Shown piece after piece: positions 30,126-38,497 of a stretch of DNA of 64,000 nt. How positions within the stretch are numbered: the stretch's first letter is position 1; each line of letters starts with the position of its first letter. Origin of the DNA: Yamadazyma tenuis (Eukaryota; Ascomycota; Pichiomycetes; Serinales; Debaryomycetaceae); assembly GCF_029203305.1 (NCBI RefSeq), contig NC_089467.1, positions 434,001 through 498,000 on the forward strand, read 5' to 3'. The translations under genes were made by a program, and so were the position numbers. The notes under the pieces were generated by a model that saw only the letters and a program-made list of their open reading frames with translations, made no database searches and was not told the origin of the DNA.

Positions 30126-32723
30126 CTATGGCCCCGTCACATACGTCTTGTGGTGTTTAGGCCGGTCAATGTACTCGTAGTTGAACAAAGGCCGTCTAAA
30201 CGGCTTTTGGAACTTAAAGTTCTGTCCCACGTATTTATGATACTCTTTGTTATCACTTATCTGTCCCAGCGGATGCATATGACCCACATCCTTCATCAAC
30301 GTTTTGTCACCGTTAGGCATCTCATACATGTATGATAACTCCTTTCTGTGCAACTCGGTGGCATTTTTGGTGAGATAGTACTCAAGCATGATGTCCTCGT
30401 TGCTCTCAAGCAACTTGAGCACCTTAGAATCGTCCATTTGACGTACCAACTCGAGAAAACGTTCTGGAATCAATTGCCCATCACTTTCCTTGTAGTCCTG
30501 TACGATCTGAGGGTCTTCTTCAAACAAAAATGTCAAGTTGCTGCCGTGGATCCACAAATTCATGGCATCTACAAAGTACCAACCTTTGAACTCGTCCTGC
30601 TTGATACCATCGTGATATTCGTCCACCAAAATACTTTCGATCTGGTTGGGCACATACACTGGCACCCCTCCCAACATCGAATACCGCAACGGGGAGATCT
30701 CCTCGTAACTGGTGAAATGCAAGTTTCGACAGTTGTAAACAGGTCTGGGCTTGCCATCCCTGCTGGCCGCATCGATTATCTCCTGGTATTTCTCTGGAGC
30801 AGGCTCGTCGGAAATTCCCAAGCCAGTGATATCAATGTACGACCCGGTGTCGATGTCAATGAACCTGGCGTCGATATGGTTTTGACGTCTGCCAGTCTCA
30901 CCTCGGTGATGCAAGAACGTCGAACAGTCAATGAAATACTTGCCGAAGCCTTCGGTCAAATCCTCAATTACCAACGTCTGGTTGTACAACTTGGCCAACC
31001 GGGTCAATTCGACCGCAGGCATCTGGATGTCGATATCTTCATCGAATGGGAACAAAAGTCCATCCCAGTACCACGAAAGAAGTGGGCCATGGGCGATCCA
31101 ACTGATGATACCCTTCTCGTTAGCAAACCGAAACCAGTTTCTAAGGATCCGGTCCAACAATACCTTATCTCTGATGAGCAATTCGTCACGGTTCCAGCCC
31201 TTCTTCAAGTATCGCATGGCCCCGTTGAAAAACCGCCACTCGTAGTGCCAGCCGGCGTCGTGGTTCTTGTCGTTGGTGTCAAACGTTAACCTGGCCATAC
31301 GGAAGTAAGTTTCTTCCTTGTCGGGAGCAAACGAGTCAGCATACTTCAAGCCATTGTAGTAGCTAAATTCGTTACGCAGCAACCGAAGGTCTTCCAAGCC
31401 CTTCTCATTGAAGATCAATTCATCGGACGTCAAAAGATTCAACATCGTCAACCGTTCTTCGTAGTGCTGGATCTGAGAGTCGATTTTGTCTTGTTGATAG
31501 TCAAACACCGTTTCAGGCAAGTATATTTCCTTGGACTTCAGGTGGTCGGGATCCTTGATCTTGGCCACCATGTCGAATGCATCGTCGTCCCCTGAGAGTG
31601 GCTGTGGCGGCACCTTGGCCATAAAGTCTTTGAACTCGTTGACGGGGTTCAAGATGATTTTGGCGTCGTAGTTCTGAATGTTCTTGTTGGTGAGGTAGTG
31701 GTGAAACAAGTCAGAGTCGACCAACCGCTTCTTCTCCTCCACCTGGACCTCGTACACACCTTCGTGGCTTAGGAAAATCAACTTGAAAGGGTTTTTGGCG
31801 TATGTCAAGAGATGCGATTTTCCTTCCAACATTCGCACCTCGTTGGAGGCCTTGTTTGTGGGGGACTTTTTGACGGCGAACCCCGGCACAAACTCGGTAG
31901 ACGGGAGTGACATGACTTCCAAGTCCTCATCGGTGATGTCCTGGTTGTTGATACAGTAATTTGGGTCCTCGGGTGTCATATGGTGGGTGGCCTTCATATA
32001 TTCACAGGTCTTACGATCAGACTCCTCCTTCATGAACTCCTCGTTGAGCATGGTAAGATCGACCCAGTCGGACCACGAGAACGGCACAACGATGTCGACG
32101 AGTTTCTCTTTGTCGTTGTGGGGGTTTTTCTCCAAAAACTGGGTTTTGATCTCGTTGATGTAAATCGAGAGTGTGAACCGGGGGTCGTAGAAGAGCGTGG
32201 GGTTGTTCACCCACGTTTCTTGCATGAAGTCGTTGATGCTGATGGACAACTCCACGTCCTTCAACTCCGTGTGTGCTAGCCAGTATTTATCTTTGTTGGT
32301 GGTGATCTCGTTGAGTCGGTGTAAGATCTTTTGCGAGTCTGTCAACTCGTTGTACGGCTTGTCGGGGATGGTGTACAACTTCTGTGCGAGCTCTGAGTCC
32401 TGCAGGGTTGGCGGGAGGTCGTCATGGACCTCACCCGTCGATGGCGCCGGCGTTGAAGTGTCGAAGTTGATTAAGTTATGGGTTTTTTCCAGGCTGTCGT
32501 TGTCGCTGGTGAACAGGTCCAACACGATCGATACATGTGACTTGAACTTGTTCTTGATGTGCCGAGACGATCCCTCATCGATCATATAAAGGGCAATATA
32601 GATGATGTTACCAAGCGCTACCAACACAAGAATGAGCTTGAAAAATCGGGGATGAAATATCCTTCTGGCAGTAAACTTATTGTTGGAGGGTGTTTTCTGA
32701 AGCGGAAGAATTGACGGTTTCAT
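30126..32723 (-). CDS. MNN4: LicD-family mannosylphosphorylation protein, copy B (MNN4-like)
   Basis: This is the second tandem MNN4-like gene. The 865-residue type II protein has a basic cytoplasmic tail and an anchor at about 28-47 (FFKLILVLVALGNIIYIALY). It repeats the blocks of copy A: NPTLFYDPRFTLSIYINEIK, PFSWSDWVDLTMLNEEF, and a LicD module near 535-640. That module carries ISWIAHGPLLSWYWDGLLFPF and the acidic motif DEDID where copy A has DIDID. It differs from copy A by a longer stem (about 48-130) and a longer C-terminus ending HHKTYVTGP. The role is inferred as mannosylphosphate transfer or its regulation. ATG is at 32723-32721. Confidence 0.88.
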   Translation of the reverse strand: MKPSILPLQKTPSNNKFTARRIFHPRFFKLILVLVALGNIIYIALYMIDEGSSRHIKNKFKSHVSIVLDLFTSDNDSLEKTHNLINFDTSTPAPSTGEVHDDLPPTLQDSELAQKLYTIPDKPYNELTDSQKILHRLNEITTNKDKYWLAHTELKDVELSISINDFMQETWVNNPTLFYDPRFTLSIYINEIKTQFLEKNPHNDKEKLVDIVVPFSWSDWVDLTMLNEEFMKEESDRKTCEYMKATHHMTPEDPNYCINNQDITDEDLEVMSLPSTEFVPGFAVKKSPTNKASNEVRMLEGKSHLLTYAKNPFKLIFLSHEGVYEVQVEEKKRLVDSDLFHHYLTNKNIQNYDAKIILNPVNEFKDFMAKVPPQPLSGDDDAFDMVAKIKDPDHLKSKEIYLPETVFDYQQDKIDSQIQHYEERLTMLNLLTSDELIFNEKGLEDLRLLRNEFSYYNGLKYADSFAPDKEETYFRMARLTFDTNDKNHDAGWHYEWRFFNGAMRYLKKGWNRDELLIRDKVLLDRILRNWFRFANEKGIISWIAHGPLLSWYWDGLLFPFDEDIDIQMPAVELTRLAKLYNQTLVIEDLTEGFGKYFIDCSTFLHHRGETGRRQNHIDARFIDIDTGSYIDITGLGISDEPAPEKYQEIIDAASRDGKPRPVYNCRNLHFTSYEEISPLRYSMLGGVPVYVPNQIESILVDEYHDGIKQDEFKGWYFVDAMNLWIHGSNLTFLFEEDPQIVQDYKESDGQLIPERFLELVRQMDDSKVLKLLESNEDIMLEYYLTKNATELHRKELSYMYEMPNGDKTLMKDVGHMHPLGQISDNKEYHKYVGQNFKFQKPFRRPLFNYEYIDRPKHHKTYVTGP

Positions 32724-33300
32724 GGCGGTTATCTATGTGCTGTTGAAATGTACCCGGAACGAATGGTGGGATGGGAAAAATTTTAGAATGAGAATTCTTG
32801 GAGGCCAATCGGGCAGGATTGGGTTGTTGGGGATGGGTATGAACGGGTTCCACGGGTTGCTAAGGGCGGTAATGTGTGGAAGCAGCGAAGAGATGAAAAT
32901 GGTTGTATCCGTAAGGATAGGTTTGTTTATGATAAATAGTGGAATTTGGAGGATTATAAAGGAAAGGCTCAAGGCAGGTTGAGAGCGTGCCAGCTGGTGC
33001 CGAGCACTGCTTGATTTCAAATGAGATTGACCGGAAGTAGAAGGGGGTAATTCCTGTATACACGGCTCAATGCCTGTATGGGGGCCCGCGTATGCCTGGA
33101 GATGTGCCTCTGTTTGCGGCTTTGGCGCCAGAAAAGAAACTACAAACACCTGTAATAATCAGGAAAATTAAGAATGCGTGTCCTCACCCGACGCCAGCAC
33201 TTGGGCGTGTGGGTGCCAAAGCGCCAATGCCCTCGCGTATGGTGCCAATCTACGTGTATATAATGTCAATGTGTATTCGAATGTGCTATAGAAATCAAAT
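32724..33300. other. Spacer between SEC61 3' end and MNN4 copy B start
   Basis: 577 bp holding the copy B promoter and the SEC61 3' flank. Short frames here lack recognisable features. No RNA gene seen. Confidence 0.5.
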
Positions 33301-34734
33301 CTAGATTCCATCGCTGAAGCCACTGACAAGCGACAGCTTCAAGCCTCCCTCCTTCACGGCCAACTCGTAGTAACCGTAAATGGTGGTCACCGCCAATAAA
33401 ATCGAGGTTCCTGATCCTAATGTTCCCATCAAGTCACAAACAACCGATAAAGCACCAATACAAGCTCCCCCAAATGCAGCAGCTGTGGGGATGATTTTCT
33501 TCAATTCCCTATAAGCGCTGGTGTCTCTGTGACCGGCAATCACCAATCCTTGTTCCTTGAACTGCTTGGCGATGTCACGAGGTGAAGTGCCTGAAATTTC
33601 AATCCAGGTGGTGGAGAACAATGCACAGCTTCCCAATACAAACACCACGTATATCACCGTTTTGAACGGATCCAAAAGTGCCTCGGAGAACGCAGTGGGT
33701 GGCTGCACGTAGTAAGCCAATCCACTCACGGCCCGGTTGGTACCATATCTGGCATCCCATGTTCCCAAGAGTTTGACAAACAAGTTTTCAGGCCACTTGA
33801 CAAACAAAAACTGCGAGATCAAAAAGATATTGGAGGTCAACGCAGACTGCAACATGATGGGAATGTTGGAAGTATAGAACAACCGGATGGGGTAAACACC
33901 GTATGGGCCTCTTTGACGGGTGGACTTGACTGGCAATTCGATCCGGAACCCTTGCAAATATACTACCGCAAAAAATACAACAACAGTGGCCACCACTTGC
34001 AACATGTTTGGCCCGGTGGTTCTGTAGAAGGCTTCCAACAACGCCCGCTTCTTGTCTTGCCGAGATCCCAAAAGATGGAATAAAGCCACAATAGCCCCAT
34101 CAAATTGCACTCCTTTACCAACATTGGTGGTGGTAGGCGCAAATGTCTTCCAGAATACCTGTTCACACACGTTAGTGGCGGTGAACAACGAGATACCAGA
34201 GCCGAGCCCGTAGCCCTTTTGCAACAACTCGTCCAATAAGATCACCACAATGGAGGCAAACACCAATTGTAAAATCAATAAAAGACACACAGCAAGGCCC
34301 AACAGCGAGGTGGGGCCATACATTCCGGTCAACACATATACGGTGGCCTGGCCAATTGCCAACAAGATGGCAAACAACTTTTGGGCGGTTTGAAATTGCT
34401 CTCTGTCAGATTTGTTACCCATATCGACGGTAATTAATTTGGTACCTTGTAAAAGCTGAAATACCATTCCAGCTGACACAATGGGAGAAATCCCGAGCTC
34501 CATCAACGTACCTCTGTTGGAGGCCAACATCATTCTCAACCACAAAAGTGGATCAGACAGGTCACTTGACACAATTCCATAAAGTGGTACTTCACTCATG
34601 ACAAGGAAGATCAACAAGGTGACACCAGTCCACATGACCCGCTGCTGGAAGGCAACTTTACGTTCAGGCGCAATGACTTCGGGCACGAACGGGGTAAACG
34701 GACTGACAAGGTCCAACACACGAAACCCACTCAT
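33301..34734 (-). CDS. SEC61: ER protein translocon alpha subunit Sec61
   Basis: Sec61 is the pore-forming subunit of the ER translocon. The 477-residue protein starts [20 protein letters not shown] and continues with [20 protein letters not shown]. The plug and TM2 region reads [36 protein letters not shown]. Ten hydrophobic segments are visible. The cytosolic ribosome-binding loops include [21 protein letters not shown] and [21 protein letters not shown]. Length and sequence match the yeast family. ATG is at 34734-34732. It is divergent from FBP1, with 677 bp between starts. Confidence 0.98.
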   Translation of the reverse strand: MSGFRVLDLVSPFTPFVPEVIAPERKVAFQQRVMWTGVTLLIFLVMSEVPLYGIVSSDLSDPLLWLRMMLASNRGTLMELGISPIVSAGMVFQLLQGTKLITVDMGNKSDREQFQTAQKLFAILLAIGQATVYVLTGMYGPTSLLGLAVCLLLILQLVFASIVVILLDELLQKGYGLGSGISLFTATNVCEQVFWKTFAPTTTNVGKGVQFDGAIVALFHLLGSRQDKKRALLEAFYRTTGPNMLQVVATVVVFFAVVYLQGFRIELPVKSTRQRGPYGVYPIRLFYTSNIPIMLQSALTSNIFLISQFLFVKWPENLFVKLLGTWDARYGTNRAVSGLAYYVQPPTAFSEALLDPFKTVIYVVFVLGSCALFSTTWIEISGTSPRDIAKQFKEQGLVIAGHRDTSAYRELKKIIPTAAAFGGACIGALSVVCDLMGTLGSGTSILLAVTTIYGYYELAVKEGGLKLSLVSGFSDGI

Positions 34735-35411
34735 GATAGATAGATGTAGAAAGGGTCTTGTTATAAGGTGAGTAAGTTACGTGTTCGCTGAAAATTTTAA
34801 GAGCTGCGGGAATGGTGCGTGTCGACCACGGACGTGGCGACAAACTGGAGGTAGAGTGTCGTAGATTGTCGTGGCGACCCCGACGAAAGTCGCCAAAGAA
34901 AGTCGCGTTCCTCCCCAAGGTTAGGCCTCCCTCGTCAACTGCCGCGACATCGGTTTGGCTGGCGAGAATTCCCTGCTACCCTGGTGCGAGCCACGCCCAC
35001 CAAGGTCACGCAGCACTACGGGCAACTTGCTGAAGGATCATTCTGCCGAACAAACACCCATCAGTTCCGACCACCCCCGGCCCTTTGGGACCCTCTATTA
35101 ATAACTATTTTAATAATCCTGGAAGCTTGGATTAATCTACCATCATCCACTCTTCCCTCATCCCACTCATATCATCTGCTTGTGATTCTCTTGCCCCCCT
35201 CTTACTTCCATTCACCCAGACCTAAACCCCAGTCCCGGGTGTCACCCACCTCGCCCGCGCACCGCCGGGGATGCCTCGCGCAGCCGTTGTTTTTGTGCTA
35301 CTAGCCTCGCTTCCCGCCATTAATATCAAAATATGGGGTATAAATACCGGCATTAGTCTTCCACCTCAGGTTTTTATCATTTTTTTCGCTCCCACCTCCA
35401 CATTCACAAAA
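34735..35411. promoter_or_regulatory. Divergent SEC61/FBP1 promoter region
   Basis: 677 bp. TATAAATA at 35339-35346 lies 66 bp upstream of the FBP1 ATG and fixes its start. CCGGGG at 35265-35270 could be a Mig1-like core, which would fit glucose repression of FBP1, but it lacks the usual AT-rich flank. An upstream in-frame ATG at 35271 precedes the TATA box. Confidence 0.55.
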
Positions 35412-36440
35412 ATGGCGTCCCAACCTCATGACTCAGTTTCCAAGCAAATGAATGTCGATACTGACATCATCACCTTATCCAGATTTATCATCCAGGAACA
35501 AATAAAGTTGGCCCCTCAGGCCACCGGGGAATTGTCCTTGTTATTAAATGCCTTACAATTCGCCTTTAAGTTCATTGCCCACAACATCAGAAGAGCCGAA
35601 TTGGTCAACTTGATTGGTGTTAGTGGCTCCGCCAATTCCACCGGAGATGTGCAAAAAAAGTTGGATGTAATTGGTGACGAAATTTTCATCAACGCCATGA
35701 AGTCCTCGGGAATGGTTAAAATCCTCGTGTCGGAAGAACAGGAAGACTTGATTGTGTTTGAAGGTGGTGGAAAGTACGCCGTGTGCACCGATCCCATCGA
35801 TGGGTCTTCCAACATCGACGCTGGAGTATCTGTTGGTACGATTTTTGGAATCTACCGGTTAAAAGATGATTCCAAAGGCTCAATTAAGGATGTTTTGAGA
35901 CAGGGTACAGAAATGGTCGCAGCAGGATACACCATGTACGGGGCCTCGGCACATTTGATGTTGACCACCGGTGATGGGGTCAATGGGTTCACGTTGGACT
36001 CAAATTTGGGTGAGTTTATCTTGACTCAGCCCAAATTGACTATTCCTCACTCCAGAGCCATCTACTCCGTCAACGAAGGTAACTCGTTGTACTGGCCCGA
36101 CTATATCAAAAGGTATCTTAGTGACTTGAAGGAAATTCAGGAGAATGGTAAGCCCTACTCAGCAAGATACATTGGGTCCATGGTGGCTGATATCCACAGA
36201 ACCTTGTTGTACGGAGGAATCTTTGCTTATCCTGCTGACAAGAAGCTGAAGAACGGGAAGTTGAGAATCTTGTATGAGTGTTTCCCAATGGCCATGTTAG
36301 TGGAACAGGCTGGAGGTAAGGCTGTTAACGATAAGGGAGAGCGGATCTTGGAGATCTTACCCAAGGGAATCCACGATAAGAGTGGTATTTGGTTGGGTTC
36401 AACCGGTGAGGTCGACAAGTTTGTTTCTTATATCGAGTAG
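35412..36440 (+). CDS. FBP1: Fructose-1,6-bisphosphatase
   Basis: This gluconeogenic enzyme hydrolyses fructose 1,6-bisphosphate to fructose 6-phosphate. The 342-residue product contains the metal and active-site motif DPIDGSSN (127-134), LVSEEQEDLIVF, and the substrate region ARYIGSMVADIHRTLLYGG. It ends with LYECFPMAMLVEQAGGKA. ATG 35412 is used because a TATA box lies between it and the upstream in-frame ATG 35271. The N-terminus MASQPHD lacks the second-position proline used as a degron in S. cerevisiae and also lacks its RRDS phosphosite. Codon 279 is CTG, where S. cerevisiae has Ser (DKKSPNGK), supporting CTG-Ser decoding. Confidence 0.97.
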   Translation: MASQPHDSVSKQMNVDTDIITLSRFIIQEQIKLAPQATGELSLLLNALQFAFKFIAHNIRRAELVNLIGVSGSANSTGDVQKKLDVIGDEIFINAMKSSGMVKILVSEEQEDLIVFEGGGKYAVCTDPIDGSSNIDAGVSVGTIFGIYRLKDDSKGSIKDVLRQGTEMVAAGYTMYGASAHLMLTTGDGVNGFTLDSNLGEFILTQPKLTIPHSRAIYSVNEGNSLYWPDYIKRYLSDLKEIQENGKPYSARYIGSMVADIHRTLLYGGIFAYPADKKLKNGKLRILYECFPMAMLVEQAGGKAVNDKGERILEILPKGIHDKSGIWLGSTGEVDKFVSYIE

Positions 36441-36774
36441 ACGGACGTTGAGTAGACGATTGTCTGGGTAGCTGATGATGTACGATTAGAATACACAATT
36501 ATGAATAATTAGTGGTTGTAGGTGGGTATAATTTCCTGCGCATCTGTTTTTTGCAGCCATGCCTAACAGTTGCAACTCATGAAACTTTGAAATAATTTCT
36601 AGTAGACGAATACCACTGGTATATCTACCATCATTATTGATACCAACTTCTCACTGACTAACACCCCAGAAGTACTTCCCTCAGTTTAGGAAACTCCAAC
36701 GGGTATATAAAGCGTTTTCGCGCTTCTCGAAAGTTGCAAAATCTCGTATCGATCACGCAGCCAATCTTACTGCA
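36441..36774. other. Spacer and promoter of the 36775 gene
   Basis: 334 bp. A TATATAAA box near 36703 is followed by a T/C-rich stretch before the next ATG. Nothing else is seen. Confidence 0.5.
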
Positions 36775-37557
36775 ATGATATCGCATTTATGTCCAGAAAA
36801 GCCCTTAAAGAGTATCTTGAAGGCTCCAAGAAGCTCACACTCTGACCCTCAAGTGAATTTGGCCCTTTCTTCTGCTCTTTTCCCCTGGCAAGAAGGGTAT
36901 ACTCCACCACTCCCAAAACTCGAGCCTATCGACACAAACCTCAAGAAAAAAGTCACCATCGTCAGCCCACTTCCACGGCTGCCTGTCCATTTTGTGTCCG
37001 GTATGAGTGAAAACCGTGCAAACAACTACACCAGTATCACCATGATCATTCCCGTCTGTCATAAAAGATTCAAGAAGCCTGAACGTTCGAAACAGAGAAA
37101 GTTAAAGAACAAACAAAGGGTAAGAAACAGATTACTGGCCTTCAGCAGCTTCTATTGGCAACCAGTCTCTTGTTTAGGGCAAGCAAATGATACGCCAGAG
37201 AAGAAATTCGTCCCTGTTCTCAGAAAGCACAAAAGCCATAGAATATTCCTCCACTGTTCCAAAAGGCTTAGGCAACAACGTCCTCATATGAAGGTCATAG
37301 CACAGTTAAAACTGCCCCGAAAAATCATTCTGCACATTCCACGTCATATTCTTGCTAATTTTCCCAAGAAATTTGTCAAGCTCCAGCAGTGTAAGCGATT
37401 TTTGAAAGCAGGGCATGCTGTGTCTTTGCCGGTCCTTCAAAAAAGACGCGAGAAGCGGAAAAGAGTTAGGCTCGAAGGGGAGATGGTCCTGCTCTTCAAT
37501 GAGAGGATTCTAATGGATATGTGGGAAAGGATCAGACGACCACTGTATCGGTTTTGA
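36775..37557 (+). CDS. Unrecognised basic protein with an N-terminal SILK-like motif
   Basis: I do not recognise this 260-residue protein. It is strongly basic with repeated Lys/Arg clusters (RFKKPERSKQRKLKNKQRVR, KRREKRKRVRLEGE), so nuclear or nucleolar location is plausible. Residues 11-16 read LKSILK, which contains a SILK motif of protein phosphatase 1 partners. KKKVTIV near 58-64 resembles a degenerate RVxF site (no aromatic at the final position). The frame starts at a good ATG about 70 bp after a TATA box and stays open for 783 bp. I therefore consider it real, but function is unknown. Confidence 0.65.
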   Translation: MISHLCPEKPLKSILKAPRSSHSDPQVNLALSSALFPWQEGYTPPLPKLEPIDTNLKKKVTIVSPLPRLPVHFVSGMSENRANNYTSITMIIPVCHKRFKKPERSKQRKLKNKQRVRNRLLAFSSFYWQPVSCLGQANDTPEKKFVPVLRKHKSHRIFLHCSKRLRQQRPHMKVIAQLKLPRKIILHIPRHILANFPKKFVKLQQCKRFLKAGHAVSLPVLQKRREKRKRVRLEGEMVLLFNERILMDMWERIRRPLYRF

Positions 37558-37731
37558 TATGAGATATGTAGCTTTAGTGTGACATTGTATCAGCAATCAC
37601 AAATAGGAAACTCGAGAGGTTTTTCGCAGCCTTGGTAGTATACTGGTGAACACACGCCCGCGCCCATAAATACCAAAAAAAACCCATCACCGAAAATTTT
37701 TCAGCTACCACTACCAACGGTATGTCAGTCA

Positions 37732-37850
37732 GCCAATTGTGGTAGTTGGAAAAATGACCAATAGCATTGATGAGACACAATGTTGGAGGGTACAAACATA
37801 GAGCATCCTCCGATAAGAGGTGTTCGCCGAGACGTGTTTCCAAGTTTACA
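37732..37850 (+). ncRNA. Possible structured RNA in intron 1 of the host gene
   Basis: Intron 1 has a TGATGA (around 37769) but no CTGA at a suitable distance, so no C/D snoRNA is called. It can form a stem TTGGAGG/CCTCCGA and has an ACACAA and a later ACA, loosely H/ACA-like. snR57 would be expected from the yeast cluster, but the antisense to its 18S target was not found. Confidence 0.25.
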
Positions 37851-37899
37851 CTGTCGAGGAGCCAATACTAACGATGTTAGAGTATGTTTTCATTTACCA

Positions 37900-37980
37900 C
37901 TTAATTTGATGATATTTTCACACCATATCCCGGTGACTCCTGAGCCATGGATAAACATGCATCACCATCTGAACATTAAG
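37900..37980 (+). ncRNA. snR55: C/D box snoRNA snR55, guide for 18S rRNA 2'-O-methylation
   Basis: A 6-bp terminal stem (CTTAAT 37900-37905 with ATTAAG 37975-37980) brackets box C TGATGA (37907-37912) and box D CTGA (37969-37972). A D' box CTGA is at 37940-37943. The 13 nt directly before box D (CATGCATCACCAT, 37956-37968) are complementary, with G-U pairs, to the 18S rRNA segment GUGGUGGUGCAUG. The fifth nucleotide upstream of box D pairs with a U, consistent with U1269, the known snR55 target. It lies wholly in intron 2 of the host gene. Confidence 0.88.
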
Positions 37981-38038
37981 TTTGATTTCTTTTATGAAAA
38001 ATACTAACATCTTAGAACCGTATGTACAATCGATTTCA

Positions 38039-38140
38039 AGCGTGAAGTTTTGATGATGACAAACCTTTTCAGTTCTGCTTCTGAACCAAAAATTCCTGAA
38101 GATAACAAAATTACCAAAACTGCTGACCAAGCTTCACGCT
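38039..38140 (+). ncRNA. snR61: C/D box snoRNA snR61 (U38 homologue), guide for 25S rRNA
   Basis: A 9-bp terminal stem (AGCGTGAAG 38039-38047 with CTTCACGCT 38132-38140) brackets box C ATGATGA (38053-38059) and box D CTGA (38123-38126). The D' box is CTGA at 38081-38084. Just before D' the guide CAGTTCTGCTT (38070-38080) is complementary to the 25S segment AAGCAGAACUG. The fifth position pairs with A, consistent with A1133, the snR61 target. The same guide occurs in vertebrate U38. It lies in intron 3 of the host gene. Confidence 0.92.
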
Positions 38141-38497
38141 TTGATTCCATGAGAGTATACTAACAATTTAGGTACCATTTGATTATGTGTGTGGAAGTGC
38201 GATGCTATGACAGTGTATTAGTTTATGATTTATGCTAAATATATGAGTAACGGTTAGTGTAATGTAAAGGCCTTCGAGAAGAAGCGTCTAAGTAGTCTCT
38301 TCTGAATTTAATCTCTGGGTTCAATGCTGTGAGTGGTCATCTCCATAAATATACAATACAAGAGCACAACTAGAGTGTTCAGTACAAAGTACCACGTAAC
38401 ATAATTTATTTGTATATAATGTCAAGTATCAGTGTATTTGTACCATAGCAGCATATCTACAGATACTCCAATTACATTCTTGGCAAAACCCATACTT

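Larger units (their letters stand above)
37680..38400 (+). ncRNA. Non-coding snoRNA host transcript with three introns and micro-exons
   Basis: A TATA-like CATAAATA lies at 37667-37674; the transcript limits are approximate. Donor GTATGT at 37720 pairs with branch TACTAAC 37866-37872 and acceptor TAG ending 37880. Donor GTATGT at 37882 pairs with branch 38002-38008 and acceptor ending 38015. Donor GTATGT at 38020 pairs with branch 38158-38164 and acceptor ending 38171. The exons between the introns are therefore 1 nt (37881) and 4 nt (38016-38019). No frame spans the locus. Introns 2 and 3 contain complete C/D snoRNAs. The set matches two members of the S. cerevisiae snR57-snR55-snR61 polycistronic cluster, here intron-encoded. 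Confidence 0.85.

Noticed and set aside
35271..35411. 47-residue FBP1 extension beginning Met-Pro
   Set aside because: A TATA box lies between this ATG and the conserved start, so the codon is probably not transcribed.
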